Assembly: GCF_039652555.1 (NCBI RefSeq)
Contig: NZ_JBDJAF010000001.1
Location: 434,001 to 498,000, forward strand
DNA: 64,000 nt
Direction: 5' to 3'
Source of the DNA: Parafrigoribacterium mesophilum
GTDB taxonomy: Bacteria; Actinomycetota; Actinomycetes; Actinomycetales; Microbacteriaceae
A program made the translations under genes and the position numbers. The notes beneath the pieces are model-generated. The model was not told where the DNA came from and made no database searches. It saw only the letters and a program-made list of their open reading frames with translations. Of the stretch, positions 43,561-52,139 are shown piece after piece. The number at the start of each line of letters is the position of its first letter. Position 1 is the stretch's first letter.

Positions 43561-43959
43561 ATGGCCATGACCGACACCAACCCGCCGCAGGCGGCGGCGC
43601 CGCTGACTGCGGAGGAAGACAAGCAGTGGGCGACGTTCGCGCACTTCGGCAACATCATCGTGTTGATCCCCGCCCTCATCATCTATGTCGTGTTCAAAGA
43701 CCGCGGACGGCTGGTGCGCCAGGAGTCCACGGAAGCGCTGAACTGGACGATCAACGTGGCGGGCGCACTGGTCGCCATCTGGATCCTCGAGGCGATCTTC
43801 ACGTTCATCCCGTTCGTCGGCTGGATCATCAATCTTCTGCTGTTGTTCGCCCTCTGGGCGCTGATCATCGTCAACGTGATCTTCGCCATCATGGGCGGTG
43901 TGAGAGTGAGCAATGGCGGCAGCTACCGCTATCCGGCGAACATCCGCTGGATCAAGTAG
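43561..43959 (+). CDS. DUF4870 membrane protein
   Basis: A 132-residue protein with three hydrophobic segments (about residues 30-45, 62-85 and 88-115). It shows the DUF4870 pattern: DKQWATFAHFGNIIVLIPALIIYVVFKDRGRLVRQESTEALNW (cited in part) and the C-terminal GSYRYPANIRWIK. Its function is unknown. ATG 43567 is an equally good start. A close paralogue follows directly. Confidence 0.85.
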   Translation: MAMTDTNPPQAAAPLTAEEDKQWATFAHFGNIIVLIPALIIYVVFKDRGRLVRQESTEALNWTINVAGALVAIWILEAIFTFIPFVGWIINLLLLFALWALIIVNVIFAIMGGVRVSNGGSYRYPANIRWIK

Positions 43960-43993
43960 TGCGCCGAACCGGCCCGCTTGCTTTAATGGGCAG

Positions 43994-44365
43994 ATGTCGC
44001 AGTCCACTCCACCCCCAGGCCCGTATCAGGCCGCTCAGCCGCTGAACCCAGCCGACGAGAAGCTGTGGTCGACACTCGTCCACATCGGTGGGATCTTCTT
44101 CTACTTCCTGCCCGCGCTCATCGGCTATCTACTGCTCAAAGACCGCGGGCCGTTCGTGCGGCAACACACGACCACGGCGCTGAATTTTCAGATCACGATC
44201 GCCATCGCCAGCATTATCGGTGGCATCACGACCGTCATCCTGATCGGTTTCCTGATCCTTGCCGCGGCCGCCATCGTGAACCTGGTGTTCAGCATCATCG
44301 CCGCGGTGGCCGCCAATCGGGGCGAGTACTACGAGTACCCGCTCGCCATCAAATTCGTCAAGTAG
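43994..44365 (+). CDS. DUF4870 membrane protein, paralogue
   Basis: A 123-residue protein with the same plan as its upstream neighbour: a short Pro-rich start, DEKLWSTLVHIGGIFFYFLPAL, LLKDRGPFVRQHTTTALNF, a long hydrophobic hairpin and YYEYPLAIKFVK at the end. ATG 43994 lies 34 bases after the first gene's stop. The pair looks like a tandem duplication, now diverged. Function unknown. Confidence 0.85.
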   Translation: MSQSTPPPGPYQAAQPLNPADEKLWSTLVHIGGIFFYFLPALIGYLLLKDRGPFVRQHTTTALNFQITIAIASIIGGITTVILIGFLILAAAAIVNLVFSIIAAVAANRGEYYEYPLAIKFVK

Positions 44366-44370
44366 GCGCA

Positions 44371-44406
44371 GGCACCGATGGGCAGGCACCGATGGGCAGG
44401 CACCGA
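44371..44406. repeat. short tandem repeat after the DUF4870 genes
   Basis: Two and a half copies of a 14-bp GCACCGATGGGCAG unit in the gap between the convergent DUF4870 and hemW genes. Confidence 0.8.
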
Positions 44407-45630
44407 TCAGTCCAGCAGCCTGCGCACCACGACATCGGCCAGCAGTCGTCCGGTGAGGGTCAGCACGACCCTGCCCTGGAACGCGGCTGACGGGTCCACG
44501 AGCCCTTCGGCGATGAGTCCGGCGACGGCGGTGCGGCCGGATGCGGTCAGTTCGCTGGTCGGGACGCCGTCGCGGATGCGACTGAGCAGCAGCACCCGCT
44601 CCACCCGGCGGGTCTGCGCATCCAGAGTCTCCCGGCCGGCCGCCGGCGACAAACCGGCGAGCACCCGCTCGGCGTAGGCGGCCGGATGCCTCACGTTCCA
44701 CCAGCGCACCCCGCCGACGTGACTGTGCGCGCCCGGCCCGACGCCCCACCAGTCGTGACCCTGCCAGTAGGCCAGGTTGTGCCGCGACCGGTGTTCGTCG
44801 CCGGTGGCCCAGTTGCTCACCTCGTACCACTGGAATCCGGCGTCCGACAGCACCGCATCCGCGAGTTCGTACATGTCCGCCTGCAGATCTTCGTTGGGCT
44901 GCGCCACCTCGCCGCGCCGGATCTGCCTGGCCAGCTTCGTGCCGGTCTCAACGATCAGGCAGTACGCGGAGAGATGGTCGGGCTGCTGGGCGATGGCGGC
45001 GTGAAGTGAGCGCCGCCAGTCGTCGATGCTCTCGGAAGGGGTGCCGTAGATCAGGTCCAGGCTCACCTGAAGCCCGGCATCGCGGGCCCACCGCACGACG
45101 AGCGGAATCCGATCCGGGTCGTGGGTGCGTTCCAGCGTGGCGAGCACGTGCGGCACAGCCGACTGCATCCCGAACGACACCCGTGTGAATCCGGCGGCCT
45201 TCAACGCGAGCAGGTACCTAGCGTCAACGGAGTCCGGGTTGGCCTCGGTGGTCACCTCGGCGCCGGGCACCAATCCCCAGGTGTCCACGATGGTGTGGAA
45301 CATGTCGGCGAGGTTCTCCACCGGCAGCAGCGTCGGTGTGCCGCCGCCGAAGAAGACCGTGGACACCGGCCGCGGCGGGATCGGCGTGCGTTCCAGCACG
45401 GTGCGGGCCTGGCCGAGCTCGAGGATGGCCTGGGCGGCGTAGTCGCTGCGCTTCACCCCTCGAAGTTCCGGGGCGGTGTAGGTGTTGAAGTCGCAGTATC
45501 CGCAGCGTGCCTTGCAAAACGGGACGTGTACATACACGCCGAAGTGGCGGTGCTCGGCCCCGACAGCCACCGAGTCCGGCAGCAGGCCGTCATCCGGGGC
45601 CGGGTCGGCGATCGGCAGAGCGCTTCCCAC
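44407..45630 (-). CDS. hemW: radical SAM heme chaperone HemW-like protein
   Basis: A 407-residue radical SAM protein. The iron-sulfur cluster motif is FCKARCGYCDF (CxxxCxxC); GGGTPTLLPVENL and VTTEANPDS follow, and a C-terminal HemW-type domain ends the protein. It was formerly called oxygen-independent coproporphyrinogen III oxidase; members in this position with LepA are thought to be heme chaperones. The start is GTG 45630, four bases after the lepA stop. Confidence 0.94.
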   Translation of the reverse strand: MGSALPIADPAPDDGLLPDSVAVGAEHRHFGVYVHVPFCKARCGYCDFNTYTAPELRGVKRSDYAAQAILELGQARTVLERTPIPPRPVSTVFFGGGTPTLLPVENLADMFHTIVDTWGLVPGAEVTTEANPDSVDARYLLALKAAGFTRVSFGMQSAVPHVLATLERTHDPDRIPLVVRWARDAGLQVSLDLIYGTPSESIDDWRRSLHAAIAQQPDHLSAYCLIVETGTKLARQIRRGEVAQPNEDLQADMYELADAVLSDAGFQWYEVSNWATGDEHRSRHNLAYWQGHDWWGVGPGAHSHVGGVRWWNVRHPAAYAERVLAGLSPAAGRETLDAQTRRVERVLLLSRIRDGVPTSELTASGRTAVAGLIAEGLVDPSAAFQGRVVLTLTGRLLADVVVRRLLD

Positions 45631-45634
45631 GCGC

Positions 45635-47503
45635 CTACTTCTTCTCTTTCTTCTCCGTGTCCCCGGTGAGGGCCGCCACGAACGCCTCCTGCGGCACCTC
45701 GACCCGGCCGACCATCTTCATCCGTTTCTTGCCCTCTTTTTGCTTCTCGAGCAGCTTGCGCTTGCGGGTGATGTCGCCGCCGTAGCACTTTGCGAGCACG
45801 TCTTTGCGCATCGCGCTGATGGACTCGCGGGCGATGATCCTGGCGCCGATCGCCGCCTGGATGGGCACCTCGAACTGCTGCCTCGGGATCAGCTTCTTCA
45901 GCCGCTCGGTCATCAGCACGCCGTAGGCGTATGCCTTGTCGCGGTGCACGATGGCGCTGAACGCGTCGACCGCTTCGCCCTGCAGCAGGATGTCGACCTT
46001 CACCAGATCGGCCTCCGCTTCACCGGCGGGCTCGTAGTCCAGCGACGCATAACCCTGCGTGCGGCTCTTCAGATGGTCGAAGAAGTCGAACACGATCTCG
46101 CCGAGCGGCATCGTGTAGTGCAGTTCGACGCGGTCTTCGCCGAGGTATTCCATGCCGAGCAGGGTGCCGCGACGGCTCTGGCACAGTTCCATGATGGTGC
46201 CGACGTAATCCTTCGGGGCCAGAATGGATGCCTTCACCATCGGCTCGGAGACGGACGCGATCTTGCCGTCGGGGAACTCGCTCGGGTTCGTGACGGTGTG
46301 CGACTTCTTGTCGTCGGTGGACACCTCGTAGATCACGCTGGGCGCGGTGGCGATGAGGTCGAGGCCGAACTCGCGCTCCAGTCGCTCGGTGACGATCTCC
46401 AGGTGCAACAGCCCCAAAAATCCGCAGCGGAAGCCGAAGCCCAGGGCGACGGATGTCTCCGGCTCGTACACGAGGGCGGCGTCGCTGAGCTTGAGCTTGT
46501 CCAATGCGTCGCGCAGCACGGGGAAGTCGGAGCCGTCGATCGGGTACAGCCCGGAGAACACCATCGGCTTCGGCTCGGCGTATCCCTTGAGCGCGGTCGC
46601 GGCCGGCTTCGTGGAGTTGGTGACGGTGTCGCCGACCTTGCTGAGGCGCACATCCTTGACCCCGGTGATGAGGTAGCCCACTTCGCCAACGCCGAGGCCC
46701 TTGGTGGGCACCGGTTCCGGGGCGCTGACCCCGATCTCGAGCAGCTCGTGGGTGCTGCCGGTGCTCATCATCACGATTCTCTCGCGGGGCGAAAGTTGGC
46801 CGTCCACCACGCGTACGTATGTGATCACGCCGCGGTAGGAGTCGTAGACAGAGTCGAAGATCATCGCCCTGGCGGGTGCGTCCGCGTCGCCGAGTGGGGG
46901 TGGGACCAATTCTGTGACCCGGTCCAGGAGTGCCTCGACGCCCTCGCCGGTTTTGCCCGAGACGCGCAGCACATCCTCTGGTCTGCCGCCGATCAGGCTG
47001 GCCAGTTCCTTGGCATACTTCTCCGGGTCCGCGGCGGGCAGGTCGATCTTGTTGAGCACCGGGATGATGGTGAGGTCGTGGTCCAAGGCGAGGTACAGGT
47101 TCGCGAGGGTCTGCGCTTCGATGCCCTGCGCGGCGTCGACGAGCAGGATGGCGCCCTCGCACGCGGCCAGGCTCCGGGAGACCTCGTATGTGAAATCCAC
47201 GTGGCCGGGCGTGTCGATCATGTTCAGCGCATACACGGTCCCTGAGCCTGTCGAAGGGTCCACCAGCGACCACGGCATCCGTACCGCCTGGCTCTTGATG
47301 GTGATGCCGCGCTCACGCTCGATGTCCATCCGGTCCAGGTATTGGGCGCGCATGTCCCGGTCGCTGACCACCCCGGTGATCTGCAGCATCCGGTCGGCCA
47401 GGGTGGACTTACCGTGATCGATGTGCGCGATGATGCAGAAGTTGCGGATGCGTGCCGGGTCCGTCGACGCAGGCTCAAGCACCTTCACTGATTTCGGGCT
47501 CAC
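45635..47503 (-). CDS. lepA: elongation factor 4
   Basis: A 622-residue translational GTPase that back-translocates stalled ribosomes. G1 is AHIDHGKSTL, G3 DTPGHVDF, G4 LNKIDLPAA; the LepA C-terminal domain ends in RKRKLLEKQKEGKKRMKMVG. I prefer GTG 47503, with AGAGG upstream, over the in-frame ATG at 47542. A 25-base palindromic repeat lies in frame in the GTPase domain (47237-47261) and encodes DPSTGSGT, just before the G3 motif. Confidence 0.96.
   Translation of the reverse strand: MSPKSVKVLEPASTDPARIRNFCIIAHIDHGKSTLADRMLQITGVVSDRDMRAQYLDRMDIERERGITIKSQAVRMPWSLVDPSTGSGTVYALNMIDTPGHVDFTYEVSRSLAACEGAILLVDAAQGIEAQTLANLYLALDHDLTIIPVLNKIDLPAADPEKYAKELASLIGGRPEDVLRVSGKTGEGVEALLDRVTELVPPPLGDADAPARAMIFDSVYDSYRGVITYVRVVDGQLSPRERIVMMSTGSTHELLEIGVSAPEPVPTKGLGVGEVGYLITGVKDVRLSKVGDTVTNSTKPAATALKGYAEPKPMVFSGLYPIDGSDFPVLRDALDKLKLSDAALVYEPETSVALGFGFRCGFLGLLHLEIVTERLEREFGLDLIATAPSVIYEVSTDDKKSHTVTNPSEFPDGKIASVSEPMVKASILAPKDYVGTIMELCQSRRGTLLGMEYLGEDRVELHYTMPLGEIVFDFFDHLKSRTQGYASLDYEPAGEAEADLVKVDILLQGEAVDAFSAIVHRDKAYAYGVLMTERLKKLIPRQQFEVPIQAAIGARIIARESISAMRKDVLAKCYGGDITRKRKLLEKQKEGKKRMKMVGRVEVPQEAFVAALTGDTEKKEKK
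47237..47261. repeat. palindromic repeat embedded in lepA
   Basis: On the minus strand GGACCCTTCGACAGGC continues to TCAGGGACC; the ends are complementary except for one base. This CTTCGACAGGCTCAGG type is a widespread interspersed repeat in bacterial genomes. It is read in frame as PSTGSG. Confidence 0.8.
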
Positions 47504-47552
47504 GCGTTCCTCTTTGTCGATCCGGTCGCACAATTCTCCCATGCCCGCCCAT

Positions 47553-47612
47553 TGTGCCCGTTCCGGCTAGGTGTTCCCGTTGCGCCGGGCACATTGAGCC
47601 GGAACGGGCACA
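47553..47612. repeat. palindrome with 16-base arms between lepA and rpsT
   Basis: Perfect arms TGTGCCCGTTCCGGCT (47553-47568) and its complement (47597-47612) around 28 bases. The centre contains a further inverted copy of the TGTGCCCG end. It lies between the divergent starts of lepA (50 bases away) and rpsT (135 bases away). Confidence 0.9.
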
Positions 47613-47747
47613 TTTGTGGCGGCATGAAAACTGGTAATGTTGCCTGTTGGCTTGCGCGCGACATCCGGGACCATCAGGATGTACACGCGAATCGCAGCTC
47701 GCAGAGGCTGCCCGAGAACTGTTCGATACACACAGAAGGTAGTACAC

Positions 47748-48008
47748 GTGGCAAACATCAAGTCGCAGATCAAGCGCATCGGCACGAACAAGAAGGCCCA
47801 GGACCGCAACAAGGCGGTCAAGAGCGAGGTCAAGAGCGCGATCCGCGCCACCCGCGAGGCCATCGCCACCGGTGACGCCAAGAAGGCCGCGGCTGCGCTC
47901 ACCGTCGCGTCGAAGAAGTTGGACAAGGCCGCCAGCAAGGGCGTGCTGCACAAGAACAACGTCGCGAACCGCAAGTCCGCGATCGCCAAAAAGGTCGCTG
48001 CGCTCTAG
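47748..48008 (+). CDS. rpsT: 30S ribosomal protein S20
   Basis: An 86-residue basic protein, MANIKSQIKRIGTNKKAQDRNKA at the start and helical throughout, as in S20, which binds 16S rRNA early in assembly. The start is GTG 47748 with AGAAGG eight bases upstream. It is divergent from lepA and convergent with holA, the usual arrangement. Confidence 0.97.
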   Translation: MANIKSQIKRIGTNKKAQDRNKAVKSEVKSAIRATREAIATGDAKKAAAALTVASKKLDKAASKGVLHKNNVANRKSAIAKKVAAL

Positions 48009-48031
48009 CCCGCCGCCCGCTGAAGGGCGCC

Positions 48032-48134
48032 ACTACGAGGGGTCTCGACAAGCTCGACCACCGGTGGCGACCAGCACAACCACCGGACTGCGCGGCGCGA
48101 CTACGAGGGGTCTCGACAAGCTCGACCACCGGTG
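48032..48134. repeat. 35-bp direct repeat downstream of rpsT
   Basis: Two identical 35-base copies (48032-48066 and 48100-48134) with a period of 68 bp. Each contains GGTCTCGACAAGCTCGACC, a short version of the genome's GGTCGAG...CGAGACC repeat. They fill most of the gap between the convergent rpsT and holA genes. Confidence 0.9.
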
Positions 48135-48156
48135 ATCACCGGCCTGCGCGGTGCGG

Positions 48157-49158
48157 TTAGCCGCGACGGCTGACCTGACCGATCATGCGCTCCAGGGCGA
48201 AGACGGGGTCCCGCCCGGTGCCCTTGACCTGGGCGTCCGTCTCGGCGAGCAGCTGGATCGCCGTACCCAGCCCGGCGTCGCTCCAACCCTGAAGGTCCCG
48301 CCGCGCCCGGTCGACCTGCCACGGAGCGAGGCCGAACTTCTGCGCCAACTGGGCCGACGAGCCGTGCCCACCGGACACCTTCGCCATCGTGCGAAGCTTG
48401 CTCGCAAATGCCGCCACCAGCGGAACCGGATCGGCGCCGGATGCCAGAGCGTGCCGCAGCAGGATCAGCGCTTCGCCGTGCCGTCCGGCGATGGCGACAT
48501 CCGCCACCCGGAAGGCACTGGTCTCCACCCGGCCGGAATAGTACTTCTCCACGGTCCGTTCCGTCACGTCGTCGTCGACGTCCGACAATAACTGCTGGCA
48601 GGCCCCGGCCAATTCGGCCAGGTCGCCGGAGAACGCGGAGACGAGGGCGCGCAGCGCGCCCGGTGTCGCGCGTCGGCCGAGGGAGGAGAATTCCGCGGCG
48701 GCGAAGTCGAGCTTCTCCGAGTCCTTCTTCAGTTCCGCGCAGGTGATTTCGATGCCGCCGCCCAACCCCGCACGCACCGCATCCAGCAACTTCTTTCCGC
48801 GCACTCCCCCGGTGTGCCGCAGCACGAGATAGGTGTCGTCCGCCGGCGCCGATAGATAGCGCAGCGTCTCGGTCAGGAACGCATCACTGCATTTTTCGAC
48901 GGCGGTGGCACGGATCATCCGCGGTTCGGCGAACAGGGAGGGGCTGGCCAAGGTGATCAATTCGCCGGGCACGTAACCGGAGGCATCCAGATCACTGACC
49001 TCGAGGCTGGGATCCTCAGCCTTGAGGATGTCGCGCAGTAGCCGGATGGCGCGGTCGGCCAGGAAGTCCTCCGGGCCCGAGACGAGCACAACGTGCGCCG
49101 GACGCACCTTGTCCCAGCTCAGGCGCGGAATCACCACGGCGGTTTTCGTTGCTGCCAC
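48157..49158 (-). CDS. holA: DNA polymerase III subunit delta
   Basis: A 333-residue clamp-loader subunit. VVLVSGPEDFLADRAIRLL is the degenerate AAA+ start; later blocks are LASPSLFAEPRMIRA, HTGGVRGKKLLDA and the C-terminal QLLAETDAQVKGTGRDPVFALERMI. The start is GTG 49158, three bases after the ketoacyl-synthase stop; longer in-frame starts lie within that gene. Confidence 0.93.
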   Translation of the reverse strand: MAATKTAVVIPRLSWDKVRPAHVVLVSGPEDFLADRAIRLLRDILKAEDPSLEVSDLDASGYVPGELITLASPSLFAEPRMIRATAVEKCSDAFLTETLRYLSAPADDTYLVLRHTGGVRGKKLLDAVRAGLGGGIEITCAELKKDSEKLDFAAAEFSSLGRRATPGALRALVSAFSGDLAELAGACQQLLSDVDDDVTERTVEKYYSGRVETSAFRVADVAIAGRHGEALILLRHALASGADPVPLVAAFASKLRTMAKVSGGHGSSAQLAQKFGLAPWQVDRARRDLQGWSDAGLGTAIQLLAETDAQVKGTGRDPVFALERMIGQVSRRG

Positions 49159-49160
49159 GA

Positions 49161-50405
49161 CTACACCCGGCCGAACACGACGACGCAGTTCTGACCGCCG
49201 AAACCGAACGCGTTCGTGGTCGCATACCGCACCGGCTGCTCCCGCGCCGTTCCCGGCACGTAGTCCAGAAAGCACTCCGGGTCGGCGGTGTCGTAATTGA
49301 TCGTCGGCGGGATGACCCCCTGCGAAATAGACAGAGCGCAGAGCAGCCCGGCCAGTGCCCCGGCCGCGCCGATGAGGTGCCCGGTCATCGACTTGGGTGC
49401 GGAGACCGGCACCCGACGGGCGTGCTCACCGAACGCCGCGGCGATCGCCGCCGTTTCGGTACGGTCGTTGGCTCTGGTGGAGGTTCCATGCGCACAGATC
49501 ATGTCGATGGCCGACTTGTCCAGCTGCGCGTTGGCCAGCGCCCGGGTGATAGCGAGCGCCGCGTACTTACCATTGGGCTCTGGAGCGACGATGTTGAAGC
49601 CGTCGCTGGTGAGCGCCCCGCCGACCACTTCCGCGTAGATGTGGGCACCCCGAGCCCTGGCGTGGGAAAGGAGTTCCATCGTGAAGACGACAGCGCCCTC
49701 GCCGAAGACGAAACCGTCGCGGTTCGCGTCGAACGGGCGGGACGCCTGCTGTGGTGAGTCGTTGCTCTGTGACAGCGCTCGCATCGCTGACAGTCCGGCG
49801 AACATTACCGGGGTGATCGCCGCGTCGACGCCTCCGGCGATGACCACGTCGGCGTCGCCGGCGAGCAGGATGCTGCGGGCCTCGAGCAAGGCGTAGGCGC
49901 CGCTCGCGCAGGCCAACGCGCTGGCGTTCACCGGTCCGTGCACGCCCAGATCGATGGCGATCTCGCATGCGGCCATGTTGGTCAACGCCGATGGAACGAA
50001 GCTGGGGCTGATCCGACGGGCCTCGCCGCGGCCGAGCAGGCCGGCGGCATCCGCGATCTCGGTGAATCCGGAGACGGCGCTGTTGACGACGACAGCGGCG
50101 TTCACCTCGTTCAGGTCCCGCCCAAGTCCGGCGTCGTCTACGGCTTCCTGAGCCGCCGCCACGGCCAGTTGGGAGGTGCGTGACGACCGGTTCGCGCGTT
50201 TCACCGACAACACCGTGGTCGGATCGAATCCCTTCACTTCGGCGGCGATGCGCGTGGGGAACTCAGTCGCGTCGAACTGGGTGATCAGGCCGACACCGCT
50301 GCGTCCGGAGGTGAGGCCGTCCCAGGTGTCCCGCCAGGTGTTCCCGAGGGGCGTCACGGCGCCCAGACCGGTGATGACGACCCGGTCGCTGTCGGATCTT
50401 GTCAT
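49161..50405 (-). CDS. beta-ketoacyl-ACP synthase, FabF type
   Basis: A 414-residue condensing enzyme. The catalytic Cys is in ALACASGAYALLEA, the two His in ICAHGTSTRAND and SMTGHLIGAAGALAGLL; FGFGGQNCVVVFGR is at the end. It elongates acyl-ACP chains. The ATG overlaps the stop of the acyl-CoA ligase gene (ATGA). No acyl carrier protein or reductase is adjacent. Because a housekeeping fabF usually lies with fabD, fabH and acpP, this may be a second enzyme for a special lipid; that is inference. Confidence 0.92.
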   Translation of the reverse strand: MTRSDSDRVVITGLGAVTPLGNTWRDTWDGLTSGRSGVGLITQFDATEFPTRIAAEVKGFDPTTVLSVKRANRSSRTSQLAVAAAQEAVDDAGLGRDLNEVNAAVVVNSAVSGFTEIADAAGLLGRGEARRISPSFVPSALTNMAACEIAIDLGVHGPVNASALACASGAYALLEARSILLAGDADVVIAGGVDAAITPVMFAGLSAMRALSQSNDSPQQASRPFDANRDGFVFGEGAVVFTMELLSHARARGAHIYAEVVGGALTSDGFNIVAPEPNGKYAALAITRALANAQLDKSAIDMICAHGTSTRANDRTETAAIAAAFGEHARRVPVSAPKSMTGHLIGAAGALAGLLCALSISQGVIPPTINYDTADPECFLDYVPGTAREQPVRYATTNAFGFGGQNCVVVFGRV

Positions 50406-52048
50406 AGGTGTTCCAACGCGCCGATCCGTTCGTCCTCGATCGCGGCCTCCGCCATCTTGAAGTGCATCTTCTTACCGGTAGCGGTCATCGGCAGTTCATC
50501 CACGAATCGGTACGCCCTCGGGCGTTTGAAGTTCGCGAGGGATTCGTCGGCCTTGCAGTGGGCATCCAGCGCCGCCGCCGTGAGCGTCTCGTCGCGGCTC
50601 ACGACATAGGCGACGACTTTCTGCCCCCAGTGGGCGTCCGGCAGACCGACCACGATCGAGTTCGTCACGCCAGGGTACGTGCCGAGCACTTCTTCAACCT
50701 GAGCAGGATGCACGTTCTCGCCTCCGGAGATGATCATGTCGTCCTTGCGGCCGAGGATCGTCACGAAGCCGTCTTCGTCCCACACCGCGATGTCGCCAGG
50801 ATACAGCCAGCCCTCGAAGAACTTCTCCTCGTCTTTGTCTGGCAGGTTCACGTAGGCGAACCCGGATTTCGGCGAACGCATGATGACTTCCCCGGCTTCC
50901 TGACCGTCCCTGGCCACCAGCTCGTCTGGCCGACCGCGGCGGCCTTCGAAGACCTTCACCACGGCCACGTCGTCGTCGGTGCACGCCCGTCCCGCACTGC
51001 CGGCCCGTGCCGGCAAATCCTCCGGACGCAGGAACGTGTTCCAGAACGCCTCGGTGGTTCCGTAGCCGTTGAAAATCCGAGGAGTGAGCAGCTGCTGGTA
51101 GCGCAGGATCGCGGCGCGTTCCATCGGGGACCCCATCGTGACGATGCCGGACAGCGTTGACAGGTCGCGCGGCGAGCGCTCCTGTTCGTCGGCGAGCATC
51201 GCCAGCGTGGTCGGGGCGCCGATGAGGAAGGTCAGCTGGTACTTTGCGACCCAGTCCAGCACGGTGGCCGCATCGAAATTCCGCAGCGGTACCACGGAGC
51301 CGCCGACGTAGAACACCGGGTTCGGCCCGCCCGAGTACAGACCGCCACGGTGGAACCACGGCGTCATGTTGAGCGTGCGGTCGTGCGGGGCGAGCGGGAA
51401 GTGCATGATCACGTCGTGTGCCGACATCACCTCCACGATGGACGGCAGGGCGACGCCCTTGGGCATGCCGGTGGTTCCGGAGGTGTAAAGCCTGGTGGTT
51501 TCCTCGTACACCGAGAAATCCGGTGGGAGCGCCGGCAGTTCGCCCGTCGCATCCTGGAGCGCGTCGTGGAACGGCACCGCTCCGGGTAGCGTTTCCTGCG
51601 CGCTGGAACCGCCGACCACCAGAAGCGCGGGGCTCGCTCCGCTCGTGGCCAGGGCGCGCTCGAAGTTGGCGACGACCTCCTGGTCGTAGACATAGACGAG
51701 CGGCTCGCTGTCCTCGATGATGTGGGCGATCTCCCCGGGCGCGAGCCGGTAGTTCACCGGCACACCGATGGCCGCCAGACGCTGCGTCGCCAGGTACAGG
51801 ATGGCGAATTCCGGGCAGTTGAACAGCTGGTAGGCGACCCGGTCACCGCGGCCGACACCGAGGGCGGCCAGCGCCAGCGCGGCCCGCTCCACATCCGCGC
51901 CCAGCTGCCGGTAGGTCCACGTCCTGCCGCTGGGCGGGTCGATGATCGCGGTCTGATTCGGGAACCTGGACACATTTCTGCGGAACCCGGCGTCGTAGTT
52001 GAATTCGTGTTCGAAGTAGGCGCGGAATTTGGTGGCGTCGTAGGTCAT
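50402..52048 (-). CDS. fatty-acid/acyl-CoA ligase, AMP-forming
   Basis: A 548-residue adenylate-forming enzyme. The phosphate loop is LYTSGTTGMPKGVALP, then FNGYGTTEAFWN, and YPGDIAVWDEDGFVTILGRKDDMI (cited in part) near the hinge; a C-terminal catalytic Lys lies in TATGKKMHFK. The N-terminal block SRFPNQTAIIDPPSGRTW is typical of fatty acid ligases. ATG 52048 has a GGAG site. It is co-translated with the ketoacyl synthase, making a two-gene lipid unit inserted between comEC and holA. Confidence 0.92.
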   Translation of the reverse strand: MTYDATKFRAYFEHEFNYDAGFRRNVSRFPNQTAIIDPPSGRTWTYRQLGADVERAALALAALGVGRGDRVAYQLFNCPEFAILYLATQRLAAIGVPVNYRLAPGEIAHIIEDSEPLVYVYDQEVVANFERALATSGASPALLVVGGSSAQETLPGAVPFHDALQDATGELPALPPDFSVYEETTRLYTSGTTGMPKGVALPSIVEVMSAHDVIMHFPLAPHDRTLNMTPWFHRGGLYSGGPNPVFYVGGSVVPLRNFDAATVLDWVAKYQLTFLIGAPTTLAMLADEQERSPRDLSTLSGIVTMGSPMERAAILRYQQLLTPRIFNGYGTTEAFWNTFLRPEDLPARAGSAGRACTDDDVAVVKVFEGRRGRPDELVARDGQEAGEVIMRSPKSGFAYVNLPDKDEEKFFEGWLYPGDIAVWDEDGFVTILGRKDDMIISGGENVHPAQVEEVLGTYPGVTNSIVVGLPDAHWGQKVVAYVVSRDETLTAAALDAHCKADESLANFKRPRAYRFVDELPMTATGKKMHFKMAEAAIEDERIGALEHL

Positions 52049-52139
52049 GTGAATCTCCAAAGGAAGCGATTTCGGGGTGCTCCGGCCGCGCATCCAACCC
52101 CAGGTCGGTCAACCGTGAGTTTAGATCGTGGACGCCATC

